DNA of 18,004 nucleotides from Psychrobacter sp. (GCF_030454045.1 NZ_JAKDJE010000059.1:1-18004), one strand, 5' to 3'; positions 1-7,146 are shown, counted from the stretch's first letter. Made by a program: numbers and translations. Notes: generated from the sequence alone by a model not told the origin.

Positions 1-27
1 AGAGTTCGAGTCTCTCCAGCCCCACCA
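1..27 (+). ncRNA. ssrA: tmRNA (ssrA), 3' end only
   Basis: The window opens inside a tRNA-like 3' end: a T-arm with loop TTCGAGT at 5-11 and stem AGAG/CTCT, then an acceptor strand CAGCCCC (17-23), discriminator A and an encoded CCA ending at 27. The acceptor strand is the exact complement of GGGGCTG, the conserved 5' start of tmRNA, and an intrinsic terminator follows. tmRNA with SmpB rescues stalled ribosomes and tags the nascent peptide. An ordinary tRNA (for example tRNA-Ala with a GGGGCT acceptor) cannot be excluded because the body lies outside the window. Confidence 0.6.
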
Positions 28-60
28 TTTTCGGTTAGTACATCTTAGACCAAATATCAA

Positions 61-87
61 AGCCTGCTTTTTAGCAGGTTTTTTTGT
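61..87 (+). terminator. Intrinsic terminator after the tRNA-like gene
   Basis: CCTGCT (63-68) pairs with AGCAGG (73-78) across a TTTT loop and is followed by a run of seven or more T. It lies about 35 bases after the CCA end. The opposite strand has only a short T stretch, so it is a weaker stop for the convergent kinase gene ending at 110. Confidence 0.8.
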
Positions 88-109
88 GCCTATTATTTGG
101 CGTTTTTAG

Positions 110-1159
110 TCATAGCTTCCCTAACTCCTCTAATATAATCTCCATACTCTGATACCTTTTCTCTACTCGCTTCGCCAATACATTATCTACGATGCTTTGA
201 TAATGACTATATTTTAACGGCAATCTCGGTATAGGCTGCTGGCAGTGCTGAATGGCCCAATCTGTCATAGACTGATGACTTTGAGGGTCTATATTAAATG
301 CTCGCTTGCCCGCCAAAACCTCATACATCATAATGCCAAACGCATAGATATCACTTTGTATCGTTGCTCTTTGTCCTTGCCAACGCTCAGGTGCCAAATA
401 TGCTGGTGTTCCGCCAGAAAAATTTATTGCGTTTGGTCGATCATTTCTTTGGGCTAATGCAAAATCTGTCAATAGTAAGTCAGGCACTATACAATCACTA
501 TCAGCGTGACTTGTTAGATTATCACTGAGCAAAATATTACTGGGTTTAATATCATTATGAAGCCAGCCAGCGTTGTGTAGGTTGCAGACTAAATGAGCAG
601 ACTCTTTGATCAAATCATGTTTTTGCTTGTCTGTTAATGACGTATGGTGATTCAACAGCTTGGCTAAGCTGCCGCTTTCATAATAAGGCATGACCAATAC
701 CGTTAACTGCTGTTTCTGTTCTAATGTGTCGACCTCTACATTGTGATAGGCCAATAGAGGTGGCGTAATAGAGCTAACTTGGGTTTTCTGCGAAGTATAT
801 AACGCTTGCAACACGCTTATTTCATGAGTTAAATCTGAGACACTTTGGCACCTATCGGACGTGGCGCGCAGCTCCCATTTAATTATCACGCTACCATACT
901 CTACATGGCGTGCACGCGTTATACCTTGATAGCAGCTTTGCTTGCTGCGTTGTTTGGTAGTTTGCGTTTTGCTCTCTTGGGTTTGCTCTATGCTTCCCTC
1001 TCTGAGTTGTTGACTGATACGCTGATGCACTATTTGGGTATATTGTAACTCTGACAATACTTGGGTAATGACTGGCAATAGTTGTCCAGATTGCGCTTGC
1101 AAGGCTTGTTTAATAGGCAAATTACTGGCACTATTTTTCACAGTATTATCTCTCATCAT
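110..1159 (-). CDS. Hanks-type serine/threonine protein kinase, divergent
   Basis: About 349 residues. The first ~75 are Gln/Ser/Lys-rich without a clear fold. The rest is a protein-kinase domain: VIIK with the ATP-binding lysine near 94, a helix-C glutamate near 113, the catalytic loop HNDIKPSN at 201-208 (usually HRDLKPEN), the magnesium motif as DFA at 232-234 (usually DFG), APE at 256-258, and SDIYAFG with the structural Asp near 270. A canonical glycine-rich loop is not recognisable. Catalytic Asp, Lys and Asn remain, so activity is possible; HND makes it a non-RD type kinase. There is no transmembrane segment, PASTA repeat or adjacent phosphatase; the substrate is unknown. The frame opens with TTG at 1174; I chose the ATG at 1159. 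The next ATG (1156) or a GTG at 1141 preceded by GAGAG is also possible, and a TATAAT directly upstream of 1159 favours the shorter forms. Confidence 0.85.
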   Translation of the reverse strand: MMRDNTVKNSASNLPIKQALQAQSGQLLPVITQVLSELQYTQIVHQRISQQLREGSIEQTQESKTQTTKQRSKQSCYQGITRARHVEYGSVIIKWELRATSDRCQSVSDLTHEISVLQALYTSQKTQVSSITPPLLAYHNVEVDTLEQKQQLTVLVMPYYESGSLAKLLNHHTSLTDKQKHDLIKESAHLVCNLHNAGWLHNDIKPSNILLSDNLTSHADSDCIVPDLLLTDFALAQRNDRPNAINFSGGTPAYLAPERWQGQRATIQSDIYAFGIMMYEVLAGKRAFNIDPQSHQSMTDWAIQHCQQPIPRLPLKYSHYQSIVDNVLAKRVEKRYQSMEIILEELGKL

Positions 1160-1165
1160 ATTATA
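1137..1165. promoter_or_regulatory. Overlapping divergent promoter elements of kinase and AAA+ ATPase
   Basis: On the plus strand TTCACA (1137-1142) and TATTAT (1159-1164) are 16 bases apart and fit a sigma70 promoter for the ATPase gene at 1223. On the minus strand TATAAT occupies 1160-1165 and could be the -10 of the kinase, but only a poor -35 (ACGATA) lies 17 bases upstream. The two -10 elements share the same base pairs. Read from sequence only. Confidence 0.4.
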
Positions 1166-1222
1166 GAGTCGCAATCGCGCACTATCGTTTTACCCAACCG
1201 CCACTTTACCGCTAGAGTCATT

Positions 1223-2167
1223 ATGTCACAGTCTAACAATTACGCCCTGCCCGCGCCTTTATTAGCATTGCTTAGCCAGTATCTGCAAGAACACGTCACA
1301 CCAACCGTTGAGATTGACCCAAGCCAGCTTGCGTATCGCTGGGTCGGTGGACGTACTGGTCACCTGCAGCCTTTATCGGTCAATCTATTTTTGAGCTTGG
1401 ATGATTTGCACGGTATTGATACGCAAAAATCCAAACTGGTACAAAACACCCGCCAGTTTCTCAAAGGCTACCCTGCCAATCACGTCCTGATGACCGGCAC
1501 ACGCGGAGCCGGTAAATCCTCACTGATCCGCGCCCTACTGCAAGCCTATCATAAGGAAGGCTTACGGATTATTGAGATTGCGCGTGATGATCTACAGATG
1601 CTAGACAAGATTCGTACAGCGATCAATGAACTACCAGTTGACTGCACTTGTCGCTATATCGTTTACTGTGATGACTTGGCCTTTAATGGTCAAGATGAGA
1701 GTTATCGCACCCTAAAAAGTGTGCTTGATGGCGCGCTAGATTCTGAGCAAGACAAGCTACTGGTCTATGCCACCAGTAATCGCCGTCGCTTGCTACCACA
1801 AATGATGAAAGACAATCTGGATATCTATAATGGGCAGACAGATGAGGTCAATCCCTACGAGACCATTGATGAGACCGTGTCACTATCGGATCGATTTGGC
1901 TTGTCCTTGAGCTTTCATCCCATGGATCAGCAGACATACTTACAGATTGTCCAGCATTATATAGCTTTAGAACTACAAAGAATGTCAGCACATACTGATC
2001 ATGATATGGAAGTTAATGCAGAAGATGGAAGCTTATCCAATAAGATAAGAATAGATGCCTTACGCTGGGCTTCTGAACGCGGCGGACGCTCAGGACGAGT
2101 CGCTTATCAGTTCAGTCGTTATTGGAGTGGCAAAACACAATTGGCTATTGAAGACCGTAAATCATAG
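1223..2167 (+). CDS. DUF815-type AAA+ ATP-binding protein
   Basis: A 314-residue P-loop ATPase. Visible motifs: Walker A GTRGAGKS (92-99), Walker B IVYCDD (146-151), a sensor-1-like YATSNRR (182-188), an SDRFG box with a likely arginine finger (222-226), and a sensor-2-like GRSGRVAYQF near 288-297. The spacing and the phrases LFLSLDDLHGIDTQK and GRSGR are typical of the DUF815 family, whose cellular role is poorly defined. The open frame extends upstream to 1082, but that part overlaps the kinase gene and does not look like the family. The ATG at 1223 gives a family-like N terminus, although no strong ribosome binding site precedes it. It is divergent from the kinase and convergent with rnz. 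Confidence 0.85.
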   Translation: MSQSNNYALPAPLLALLSQYLQEHVTPTVEIDPSQLAYRWVGGRTGHLQPLSVNLFLSLDDLHGIDTQKSKLVQNTRQFLKGYPANHVLMTGTRGAGKSSLIRALLQAYHKEGLRIIEIARDDLQMLDKIRTAINELPVDCTCRYIVYCDDLAFNGQDESYRTLKSVLDGALDSEQDKLLVYATSNRRRLLPQMMKDNLDIYNGQTDEVNPYETIDETVSLSDRFGLSLSFHPMDQQTYLQIVQHYIALELQRMSAHTDHDMEVNAEDGSLSNKIRIDALRWASERGGRSGRVAYQFSRYWSGKTQLAIEDRKS

Positions 2168-2209
2168 CTGCTAAGCCATATCTTTGAAACTATCTCTTTA
2201 CAGTCACGC

Positions 2210-3349
2210 CTAATTGCTGCGTGCAGAGCCTACATACTGCACGCGACTCTCCTTTTGACTGTCCTCTTGGTCATCGACCAAATCAATATCCCCATTGACG
2301 GTATATTGAGCAAAATCTGCTGCCAGCCATAGATTGCCGTTATAGACACTTTGCGCATCTAAGCGGATATATGCCATGTTTGGTGTTTCACTATCTGAAT
2401 TGTCAAAGCTCTGATAACGAGCGCTAAAGTGAGTCAAAATGATGTTTTTCAGGTTCATCTTTTGCGCGAAAGTACCCACTATATGCGCGCTACTATGCAT
2501 GGGGTCAAAGTCAGGGTTGCGGGCTTGAATGGCCATCATGACCTCATGCGTATAAGTGGCCTCATGCACCAATAAATCAGTATCAGCAACTGCTTCACTC
2601 AAACACTCTGGCGTGTCATTATCCCCTGCCACCACTACTTTTGTCCGCTGCATTTTATTATTGGCATAGTCTGCTGAATGTAAGTGCTGACCATCCTCAG
2701 TGATGACATTTTCGCCTTGTTGCAGCTTGCCCCAAAGCGCGCTTGCTGGGATACCATCCGCTATGAGTTTACCTGTATTGAGCGTGCGACGATTGATCGT
2801 CTGCGTGATACCAAACCCGTAAGACGGCACGCGATGCGATAATGGATAAACCTCTATCATGAGCTGATGTTGATTACCCAAGTCGATTTTTAATTTGCCC
2901 TTATCATCTTCTTGTGACAACAGATTTTCTATCGACACAAAGTTGAGGGTAAATGGTAGATATAATTCAGTATGTAGGATAAAGGCATCAAGCAGCGACG
3001 AGATGGCTTTTGGTGCAATGATCGTCAGTGGCTCACGGCGACCTGACATCGCGGCACTCGCCAGCAGCCCTGGCAGGCCATAACAGTGGTCGCCATGGAC
3101 GTGCGTAATACAAATAGCCGTCAATTGACGTAAGGAGAGCTTGGTATGCAGTAATTGCTGCTGTGTGCCTTCGCCACAATCGATGAGTAGCCACGGGCGC
3201 GACTTTTTATTTTGACTGTTGCTATGCGGCTGGTTGCCTTTTGATAAACCAGACGCGTTAGGATTTAAGCACTCGATTGCCAATGCCGTTACATTACGCT
3301 GCTTAGTTGGCACGCCTGCGGAGGTACCCAAAAATGTTAATTTCAGCAT
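2210..3349 (-). CDS. rnz: Ribonuclease Z (tRNA 3' endonuclease)
   Basis: A 379-residue metallo-beta-lactamase-fold enzyme that removes 3' trailers from tRNA precursors in the cytoplasm. The zinc motif is H83-V-H-G-D87-H88, followed by PLSHRVPSYGF (His172), AGDND (Asp243), HEAT (His262), HSSAH near 285-289 and LTHFSARY (His307). The HEAT and LTHxSxRY phrases separate RNase Z from generic beta-lactamase-fold hydrolases. It is longer than typical bacterial RNase Z (about 300-330 residues): there is a polar insertion at about 30-51, extra loop sequence around 205-235, and a charged tail after 350. The ATG at 3349 is right because the family N terminus LKLTFLGTSAGVPT begins there; the Shine-Dalgarno is weak. 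A small membrane-protein gene ends 32 bases upstream in the same direction and may be co-transcribed. Confidence 0.92.
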   Translation of the reverse strand: MLKLTFLGTSAGVPTKQRNVTALAIECLNPNASGLSKGNQPHSNSQNKKSRPWLLIDCGEGTQQQLLHTKLSLRQLTAICITHVHGDHCYGLPGLLASAAMSGRREPLTIIAPKAISSLLDAFILHTELYLPFTLNFVSIENLLSQEDDKGKLKIDLGNQHQLMIEVYPLSHRVPSYGFGITQTINRRTLNTGKLIADGIPASALWGKLQQGENVITEDGQHLHSADYANNKMQRTKVVVAGDNDTPECLSEAVADTDLLVHEATYTHEVMMAIQARNPDFDPMHSSAHIVGTFAQKMNLKNIILTHFSARYQSFDNSDSETPNMAYIRLDAQSVYNGNLWLAADFAQYTVNGDIDLVDDQEDSQKESRVQYVGSARSN

Positions 3350-3381
3350 AGGTCATGTCTTTTATTTATTAGAGGCACGGG

Positions 3382-3654
3382 TTAGGACCGTTGGCATATC
3401 ATGGTTTTTTGACCGTCAACCATTTGCCCACCATTGGCTGTACATTCACTGACCATGTTGGACTCATAAGATTTCCAGCCACCATAGAAGCTGGCTGCAC
3501 ACAAAATCACCACCAGCAGCTTCTGTGACCAAGATTTGATAGATACTTGCTGGTTATCAACCAGTTGCCTATTTTGCAAGTTCTGATCTAGCGACTGCTT
3601 AGCATCTGTGTCTTTCTTTGTTTTTGCATGATGCGATGTATTCAAGTCTGTCAT
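3382..3654 (-). CDS. Small single-pass membrane protein, unknown function
   Basis: About 90 residues: a polar, Lys/Gln-rich N-terminal half, one hydrophobic segment at about 45-59 (LLVVILCAASFYGGW), then a short tail with two cysteines (71 and 87) flanking NGG and DGQ. The lysines before the segment and few charges just after it suggest an N-in, C-out topology, with the cysteine pair periplasmic and possibly disulfide-bonded. I do not recognise the family. The frame opens further upstream (TTG 3693, ATG 3687), but those starts lie inside a long hairpin, so I prefer the ATG at 3654, preceded by GGGA at eight bases. It lies between the GST gene and rnz. A real gene is likely but unproven. Confidence 0.55.
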   Translation of the reverse strand: MTDLNTSHHAKTKKDTDAKQSLDQNLQNRQLVDNQQVSIKSWSQKLLVVILCAASFYGGWKSYESNMVSECTANGGQMVDGQKTMICQRS

Positions 3655-3665
3655 TGTGTTATCCC

Positions 3666-3703
3666 AAAAAAGGCTTTGTTTATCCATAAACAAAACCTTT
3701 TAT
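3666..3703. terminator. Long inverted repeat, likely bidirectional terminator
   Basis: Positions 3668-3683 pair with 3686-3701: nine base pairs, one C/A mismatch, then six more. A run of A on the left side gives a T6 tract on the minus strand, where it would end the GST transcript coming from 3757. TTTTATTT follows on the plus strand. The ATG at 3687 lies in the loop, which argues against it being a start codon. Confidence 0.65.
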
Positions 3704-3756
3704 TTGCATCTTCTCTCAAGCGGTGAGAGGCGCTTAAACATTTATACTCATCTCTA

Positions 3757-4425
3757 TTAAAACTGCGGCGTGCCACCTTTTGCCTCAGCACGTTTGAAAG
3801 CGGGACGCTCTTGACAACGCTTGAGCCAATTTAATAGATTGGCATATCTGACTTTGTCCATGCCTGCACGCGCATTAGAGGCGGCAACTACGATATACAT
3901 TTGAATATCAGCGGCACTAAACGTCTCCCCTGCGAACCAGTGACTGTCTTGGAGCTGCTGCTCCATCAGATTTAGGTTGTTGATAATATTATTATTGATC
4001 ATACCATCTTCAACTTGTTTGCGAATACCTTTACTGATCGGTTTAATCAGCATGGGCGAGCGCTCAACCACTTTACTAAACACCAGACGCATGACTAGTT
4101 GGGGCATCGCCGTGGCTTCGGCAAAATGCAACCAAAAGGTATAAGCTTCCCATGCCGCCTCATTATCATCAGTAGGCTTAAATTGATGCTCTTTGTCATA
4201 GTGTCTAAGCAGGTATTCAATGATAAAACCTGACTCAGCCAAAGCGCGATCACCCACTTCAAGCACCGGCGTGTGTCCCAACGGATGCACTTTTTTTAAG
4301 CTCTCAGGTGCAAGATAGGCTTTCGTACGCTCGTAAGTGGTCAGCTCATAATCTAGCTCCAACTCTTCTAGTAGCCACAAAATACGAAACGAGCGCGAAT
4401 TGTTTAAATGATGCAGAGTTAACAT
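3757..4425 (-). CDS. Glutathione S-transferase family protein
   Basis: A 222-residue soluble protein with the two-domain GST layout. The N-terminal thioredoxin-like half starts MLTLHHLNNSRSFRILWLLEEL, with Ser10/Arg11 at the usual catalytic position, the cis-proline phrase HTPVLE (Pro53) and the glutathione-contacting AESGFIIEYL (Glu64, Ser65). The helical C-terminal half carries the N-capping motif FSAADIQM (170-177). Such enzymes conjugate or reduce electrophiles with glutathione; the substrate cannot be told. The frame runs open to 4551, but the family start is the ATG at 4425, with AGGA six bases upstream. No neighbour suggests a pathway; it is probably transcribed alone and ended by the hairpin at 3666-3703. 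Confidence 0.88.
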   Translation of the reverse strand: MLTLHHLNNSRSFRILWLLEELELDYELTTYERTKAYLAPESLKKVHPLGHTPVLEVGDRALAESGFIIEYLLRHYDKEHQFKPTDDNEAAWEAYTFWLHFAEATAMPQLVMRLVFSKVVERSPMLIKPISKGIRKQVEDGMINNNIINNLNLMEQQLQDSHWFAGETFSAADIQMYIVVAASNARAGMDKVRYANLLNWLKRCQERPAFKRAEAKGGTPQF

Positions 4426-4626
4426 AAACCGTCCTAGTGATATATTGTTTGAATCAATGATAATCTCTTTTGGATATAGTGCTCGCTTTTGCTCAAGCGC
4501 GACACCACTGCTCTTGATAATAGCGTAATTTATGCCCCTTTGACACTGCAAGTTTATAGGACAATGACCAAAATACTGCCTTGTAAGTCAGGTTTATGTA
4601 AACCTAGGAGGCACCAGTTTTAGTCA

Positions 4627-5697
4627 CTATTCCACAGACAGTGCCTCAATCTTGCGCGTCATTTTGTCTATCTTTTGCTGATATTTTTTGATTTGACGGA
4701 AACGGTGCGCAATTAGCACGCCCTTAATACGGCGGTTTTTTAGGCGACGGCGTGGCGGAAAACTGCCCACTTGTGGCTCATTGTAGCCATGTAAACGGTT
4801 CTCACGTTTGCGCGCCAGATAGCCAAGGGCACTATCAGCAATCATGATGAGCAATGCGATAAAAATCATGCTATACATCAGCATAGAGCCGCCTTCATGT
4901 AAGTTACGATCCAAAATAGCGATCGAAAATATGAATAAAAATACTGGCTCAAGATAACACAAAGTCCCAAACAACGAGACAGGCAGCTTTTGACTGGCGA
5001 CCATAGTTAACGACATCGCAGCAGTGCTTATGATGCCCAACAACGGCAACAGATACCAAAGCTTATGACTAGAAATCGCAAGCTCAAAACCACCGTTCAG
5101 ATACAGTGCAACCAATACCACAGGCAACAACAATACAAGATCGGCAATCAAACCGGTAATAGGCGGTACGGCCAACTTGCGACGTAGCAAATAATATGGC
5201 GGATAACCCAAGCACACAAACAAAGTCTCCCAAGAGATCGCACCATATTCAAAGATATCATAGGCAATACCGAGACCTGCGCATATAATCGCAGCCCACT
5301 GTAGCAAGCTCATGTCTTCATTATAAAAAAAGCGACCGACCACGATCATGATCATCGGATATAAGAAGTAGCCCAACGTCACTTCAAGCCCCAAGCCATT
5401 GACTGGTGCCCACATAAACATCCAAATTTGCGCCCCCAAAATCGGAGTGGGTAGTATGAATAAAAACCACTCTTTGGCGTTTTTTAGTGTTTTTAGATAA
5501 TCAAAAATATGCTGCCACTGTTTTAGCACACTCACCAGCAGCACCAGACTAAAAAACATCGTGAGCACCCGCCACGAAGCCACTTGTGTTCCTGATAGCG
5601 GTTGCAGCAGCAAGCCAAATAGGAACAGCAATGAGTATAAAAAGTTTGCAGCCACAGCCGTGATCGCACCCTGAGAAGTTTGGTTAGTAGTTAACAT
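4627..5697 (-). CDS. RarD/EamA-family drug/metabolite transporter, copy 1
   Basis: A 356-residue inner-membrane permease with about ten hydrophobic segments. WAPVNGLGLEVTLGYF followed by VVGRFFYNEDMSLLQW matches the central signature of RarD-type EamA transporters; RarD gets its name from chloramphenicol sensitivity, but the natural substrate is generally unknown. After the membrane core (to about 295) comes a basic cytoplasmic tail of about 60 residues containing RLHGY, FPPRRR and HRFRQIKKYQ, ending in a short predicted coiled coil. This tail is not part of the standard family. The start is set at MLTTNQT (5697) because the neighbouring paralogue starts identically and both have AAGG eight bases before ATG; the open frame runs nine codons further. 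It is the tandem duplicate of the gene at 5935-7005. Confidence 0.85.
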   Translation of the reverse strand: MLTTNQTSQGAITAVAANFLYSLLFLFGLLLQPLSGTQVASWRVLTMFFSLVLLVSVLKQWQHIFDYLKTLKNAKEWFLFILPTPILGAQIWMFMWAPVNGLGLEVTLGYFLYPMIMIVVGRFFYNEDMSLLQWAAIICAGLGIAYDIFEYGAISWETLFVCLGYPPYYLLRRKLAVPPITGLIADLVLLLPVVLVALYLNGGFELAISSHKLWYLLPLLGIISTAAMSLTMVASQKLPVSLFGTLCYLEPVFLFIFSIAILDRNLHEGGSMLMYSMIFIALLIMIADSALGYLARKRENRLHGYNEPQVGSFPPRRRLKNRRIKGVLIAHRFRQIKKYQQKIDKMTRKIEALSVE

Positions 5698-5744
5698 CAC
5701 AACAGCCTTTAGAGATTGGGGCACATCCTTTGCAATTTAAAAAA

Positions 5745-5781
5745 AACAAAAGCCTCAGACGACAACGTCTGAGGCTTTTGT
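5745..5781. terminator. Perfect 16-bp hairpin ahead of transporter copy 1
   Basis: Positions 5745-5760 pair perfectly with 5766-5781 around a GACAA loop. On the minus strand the stem is followed by a T-rich run (TTTTGTTTTTTTT). It lies 154 bases after the stop of copy 2 and 47 bases before the start of copy 1, so it can end the copy-2 transcript or act as a leader attenuator for copy 1. Confidence 0.8.
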
Positions 5782-5845
5782 ATATAGGGTGGTCGCGCAA
5801 TCTAAGATAAACGCTATTAATGTATCCTGCTACATTATGGGCGGC

Positions 5846-5874
5846 ATTATGTCAAAGTCAGAATAGATAAGCAA
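5846..5874 (-). promoter_or_regulatory. Weak candidate promoter for transporter copy 1
   Basis: On the minus strand TTGCTT (5869-5874) and CATAAT (5846-5851) are 17 bases apart. The -10 matches five of six consensus bases; the -35 matches three. If used, the hairpin at 5745-5781 would fall in the transcribed leader. The rest of the 5698-5934 gap holds nothing else I recognise. Confidence 0.25.
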
Positions 5875-5934
5875 TACCAGTGTGCATCTAGTGCATTAAT
5901 TTCTACATCCAGTAAATTTAATGTATATAAGTGC

Positions 5935-7005
5935 TTATTTTGCATCAAGTTGTTCGAGTTTTTGCTGTATCTTATCCATCTTCTTTTGATAGCGACGGAT
6001 TTTGCGAAAGCGATGCGCTTTTAGCACACCATCGATACGCTGGTTGATAAAATGACGACGCGGCGGAAAGCCGCCAATTTGAAGCTCTCTATATCCATGC
6101 AAGCGGTCATTACGCTGACGAACGAGATAGCCTATCGCACTATCGATTATCATGACTACTAGAGCAAGTGTAATCATACCGTACATAAAGAGCGAGCCAC
6201 CTTCATCAAGACTTTGACTCAGAACAGTAATGGACAACACAAATAACAGTAGCGGCTCTATGTAGCTCAGCGCCCCAAATAGCGAGACCGGCAACTTGCT
6301 ACTCGCAATCATCGTCAGCGACATGGCAAGCGCACTAAATACACCCAGCAATGGCAGTAGGTACCAAAACTTCATATTTTGTGCCGCCACACTAAAACCA
6401 CCAGTGAGATAAAGCATGATCAGTACCACTGGCGTCAGCAGTGTCAAATCAAACAACAAGCCAGTAATGGGCGGTACAGCAAGCGTGCGGCGCAATAGAT
6501 AATAAGGCGGATAGCCCAAACATACAAATAGCGTCACCCAAGACACCGAACCATATTGAAAAATGTCGTAGCCAATACCGAGCGCTGCCAGTATCGCTGC
6601 CGTATACTGCAAGACACTCATATCCTCACGGTAAAAAAACCGACCAAGCACAATCATCACAAGTGGCAATAAAAAATAGCCCAAGGTGACATCTAGACCA
6701 AACCCATTCACGGGTGCCCACATAAACAACCAAATCTGGCCGCCTAAGATCGGTGCTGGCAATATAAATATGAGCCATTCTTTTAAGGTCTTAAGCGTCT
6801 TTATATAATCAAAGACATGCTGCCATTGCTTGGTTAAACTGAGCAAGATGACCAAACTTAACAACATCATCAGCACGCGCCATGAGGCTACCTGTGTCCC
6901 CGTTAAGGGCAGCATAAATAGCCCAAACAAAAACATCATCGAGAATAAAAAGCTCGACGATATCGCTGCGATAGTTCCCTGAAAAGTTTGATTGGTCGTA
7001 AGCAT
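5935..7005 (-). CDS. RarD/EamA-family drug/metabolite transporter, copy 2
   Basis: A 356-residue inner-membrane permease, the same length as the next gene downstream and clearly its paralogue: long identical blocks include GTQVASWRVL, WAPVNG, LFVCLGYPPYYLLRR, LAVPPITGL and KLPVSLFG. RarD-type signatures are present (GLDVTLGYFLLPLVMIVLGRFF). The C-terminal basic tail is also kept, with RLHGY, GGFPPRR, AHRFRKIRRYQ and a heptad-like ending, so it was present before duplication and is under some constraint. The start at 7005 is an ATG with AAGG eight bases upstream. It lies downstream of gyrA, separated from it by a terminator-like hairpin. The transported compound is unknown. Confidence 0.85.
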   Translation of the reverse strand: MLTTNQTFQGTIAAISSSFLFSMMFLFGLFMLPLTGTQVASWRVLMMLLSLVILLSLTKQWQHVFDYIKTLKTLKEWLIFILPAPILGGQIWLFMWAPVNGFGLDVTLGYFLLPLVMIVLGRFFYREDMSVLQYTAAILAALGIGYDIFQYGSVSWVTLFVCLGYPPYYLLRRTLAVPPITGLLFDLTLLTPVVLIMLYLTGGFSVAAQNMKFWYLLPLLGVFSALAMSLTMIASSKLPVSLFGALSYIEPLLLFVLSITVLSQSLDEGGSLFMYGMITLALVVMIIDSAIGYLVRQRNDRLHGYRELQIGGFPPRRHFINQRIDGVLKAHRFRKIRRYQKKMDKIQQKLEQLDAK

Positions 7006-7064
7006 AACAACAGCCTTGAAAGTAAAATCCTATGTACATTATTAAGAAAAAGTGAATGAAAAAT

Positions 7065-7098
7065 AAAAGCCTCCGACGATAACGTCAGAGGCTTTTTT
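7065..7098. terminator. Hairpin between gyrA and transporter copy 2
   Basis: Positions 7065-7078 pair with 7083-7096 with a single C/A mismatch and an ATAA loop. T-rich sequence follows on the minus strand (TTTTATTTTT) and T6 on the plus strand. It lies 51 bases after the gyrA stop, so it is a good gyrA terminator. Its core (AAAAGCCTC, GACG, CGTC) is nearly the same as the hairpin at 5745-5781. Confidence 0.8.
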
Positions 7099-7146
7099 CT
7101 AGAATAAAGAGGAAAAACTAGACTAAAAAGCTAACTACTCAAATGG

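Noticed and set aside
1082..1222. N-terminal extension of the AAA+ ATPase frame
   Set aside because: It overlaps the divergent kinase gene and its promoter region and has no family similarity; the ATG at 1223 fits better.
2219..2244. GCGTGCAG/CTGCACGC inverted repeat near the convergent ends of the ATPase and rnz genes
   Set aside because: It lies within the rnz coding region, has a ten-base loop and no T-run; probably chance.
4590..4605. Inverted repeat AGGTTTA/TAAACCT after transporter copy 1
   Set aside because: Seven base pairs with a two-base loop and no T-run on the minus strand, so not supportable as a terminator.
5751..5775. Neisseria-like DNA uptake sequence (GCCGTCTGAA) in the hairpin arms
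   Set aside because: Only a partial match (CGTCTGAGGC); the hairpin and T-run are sufficiently explained as a terminator, and the motif is not repeated through the window.
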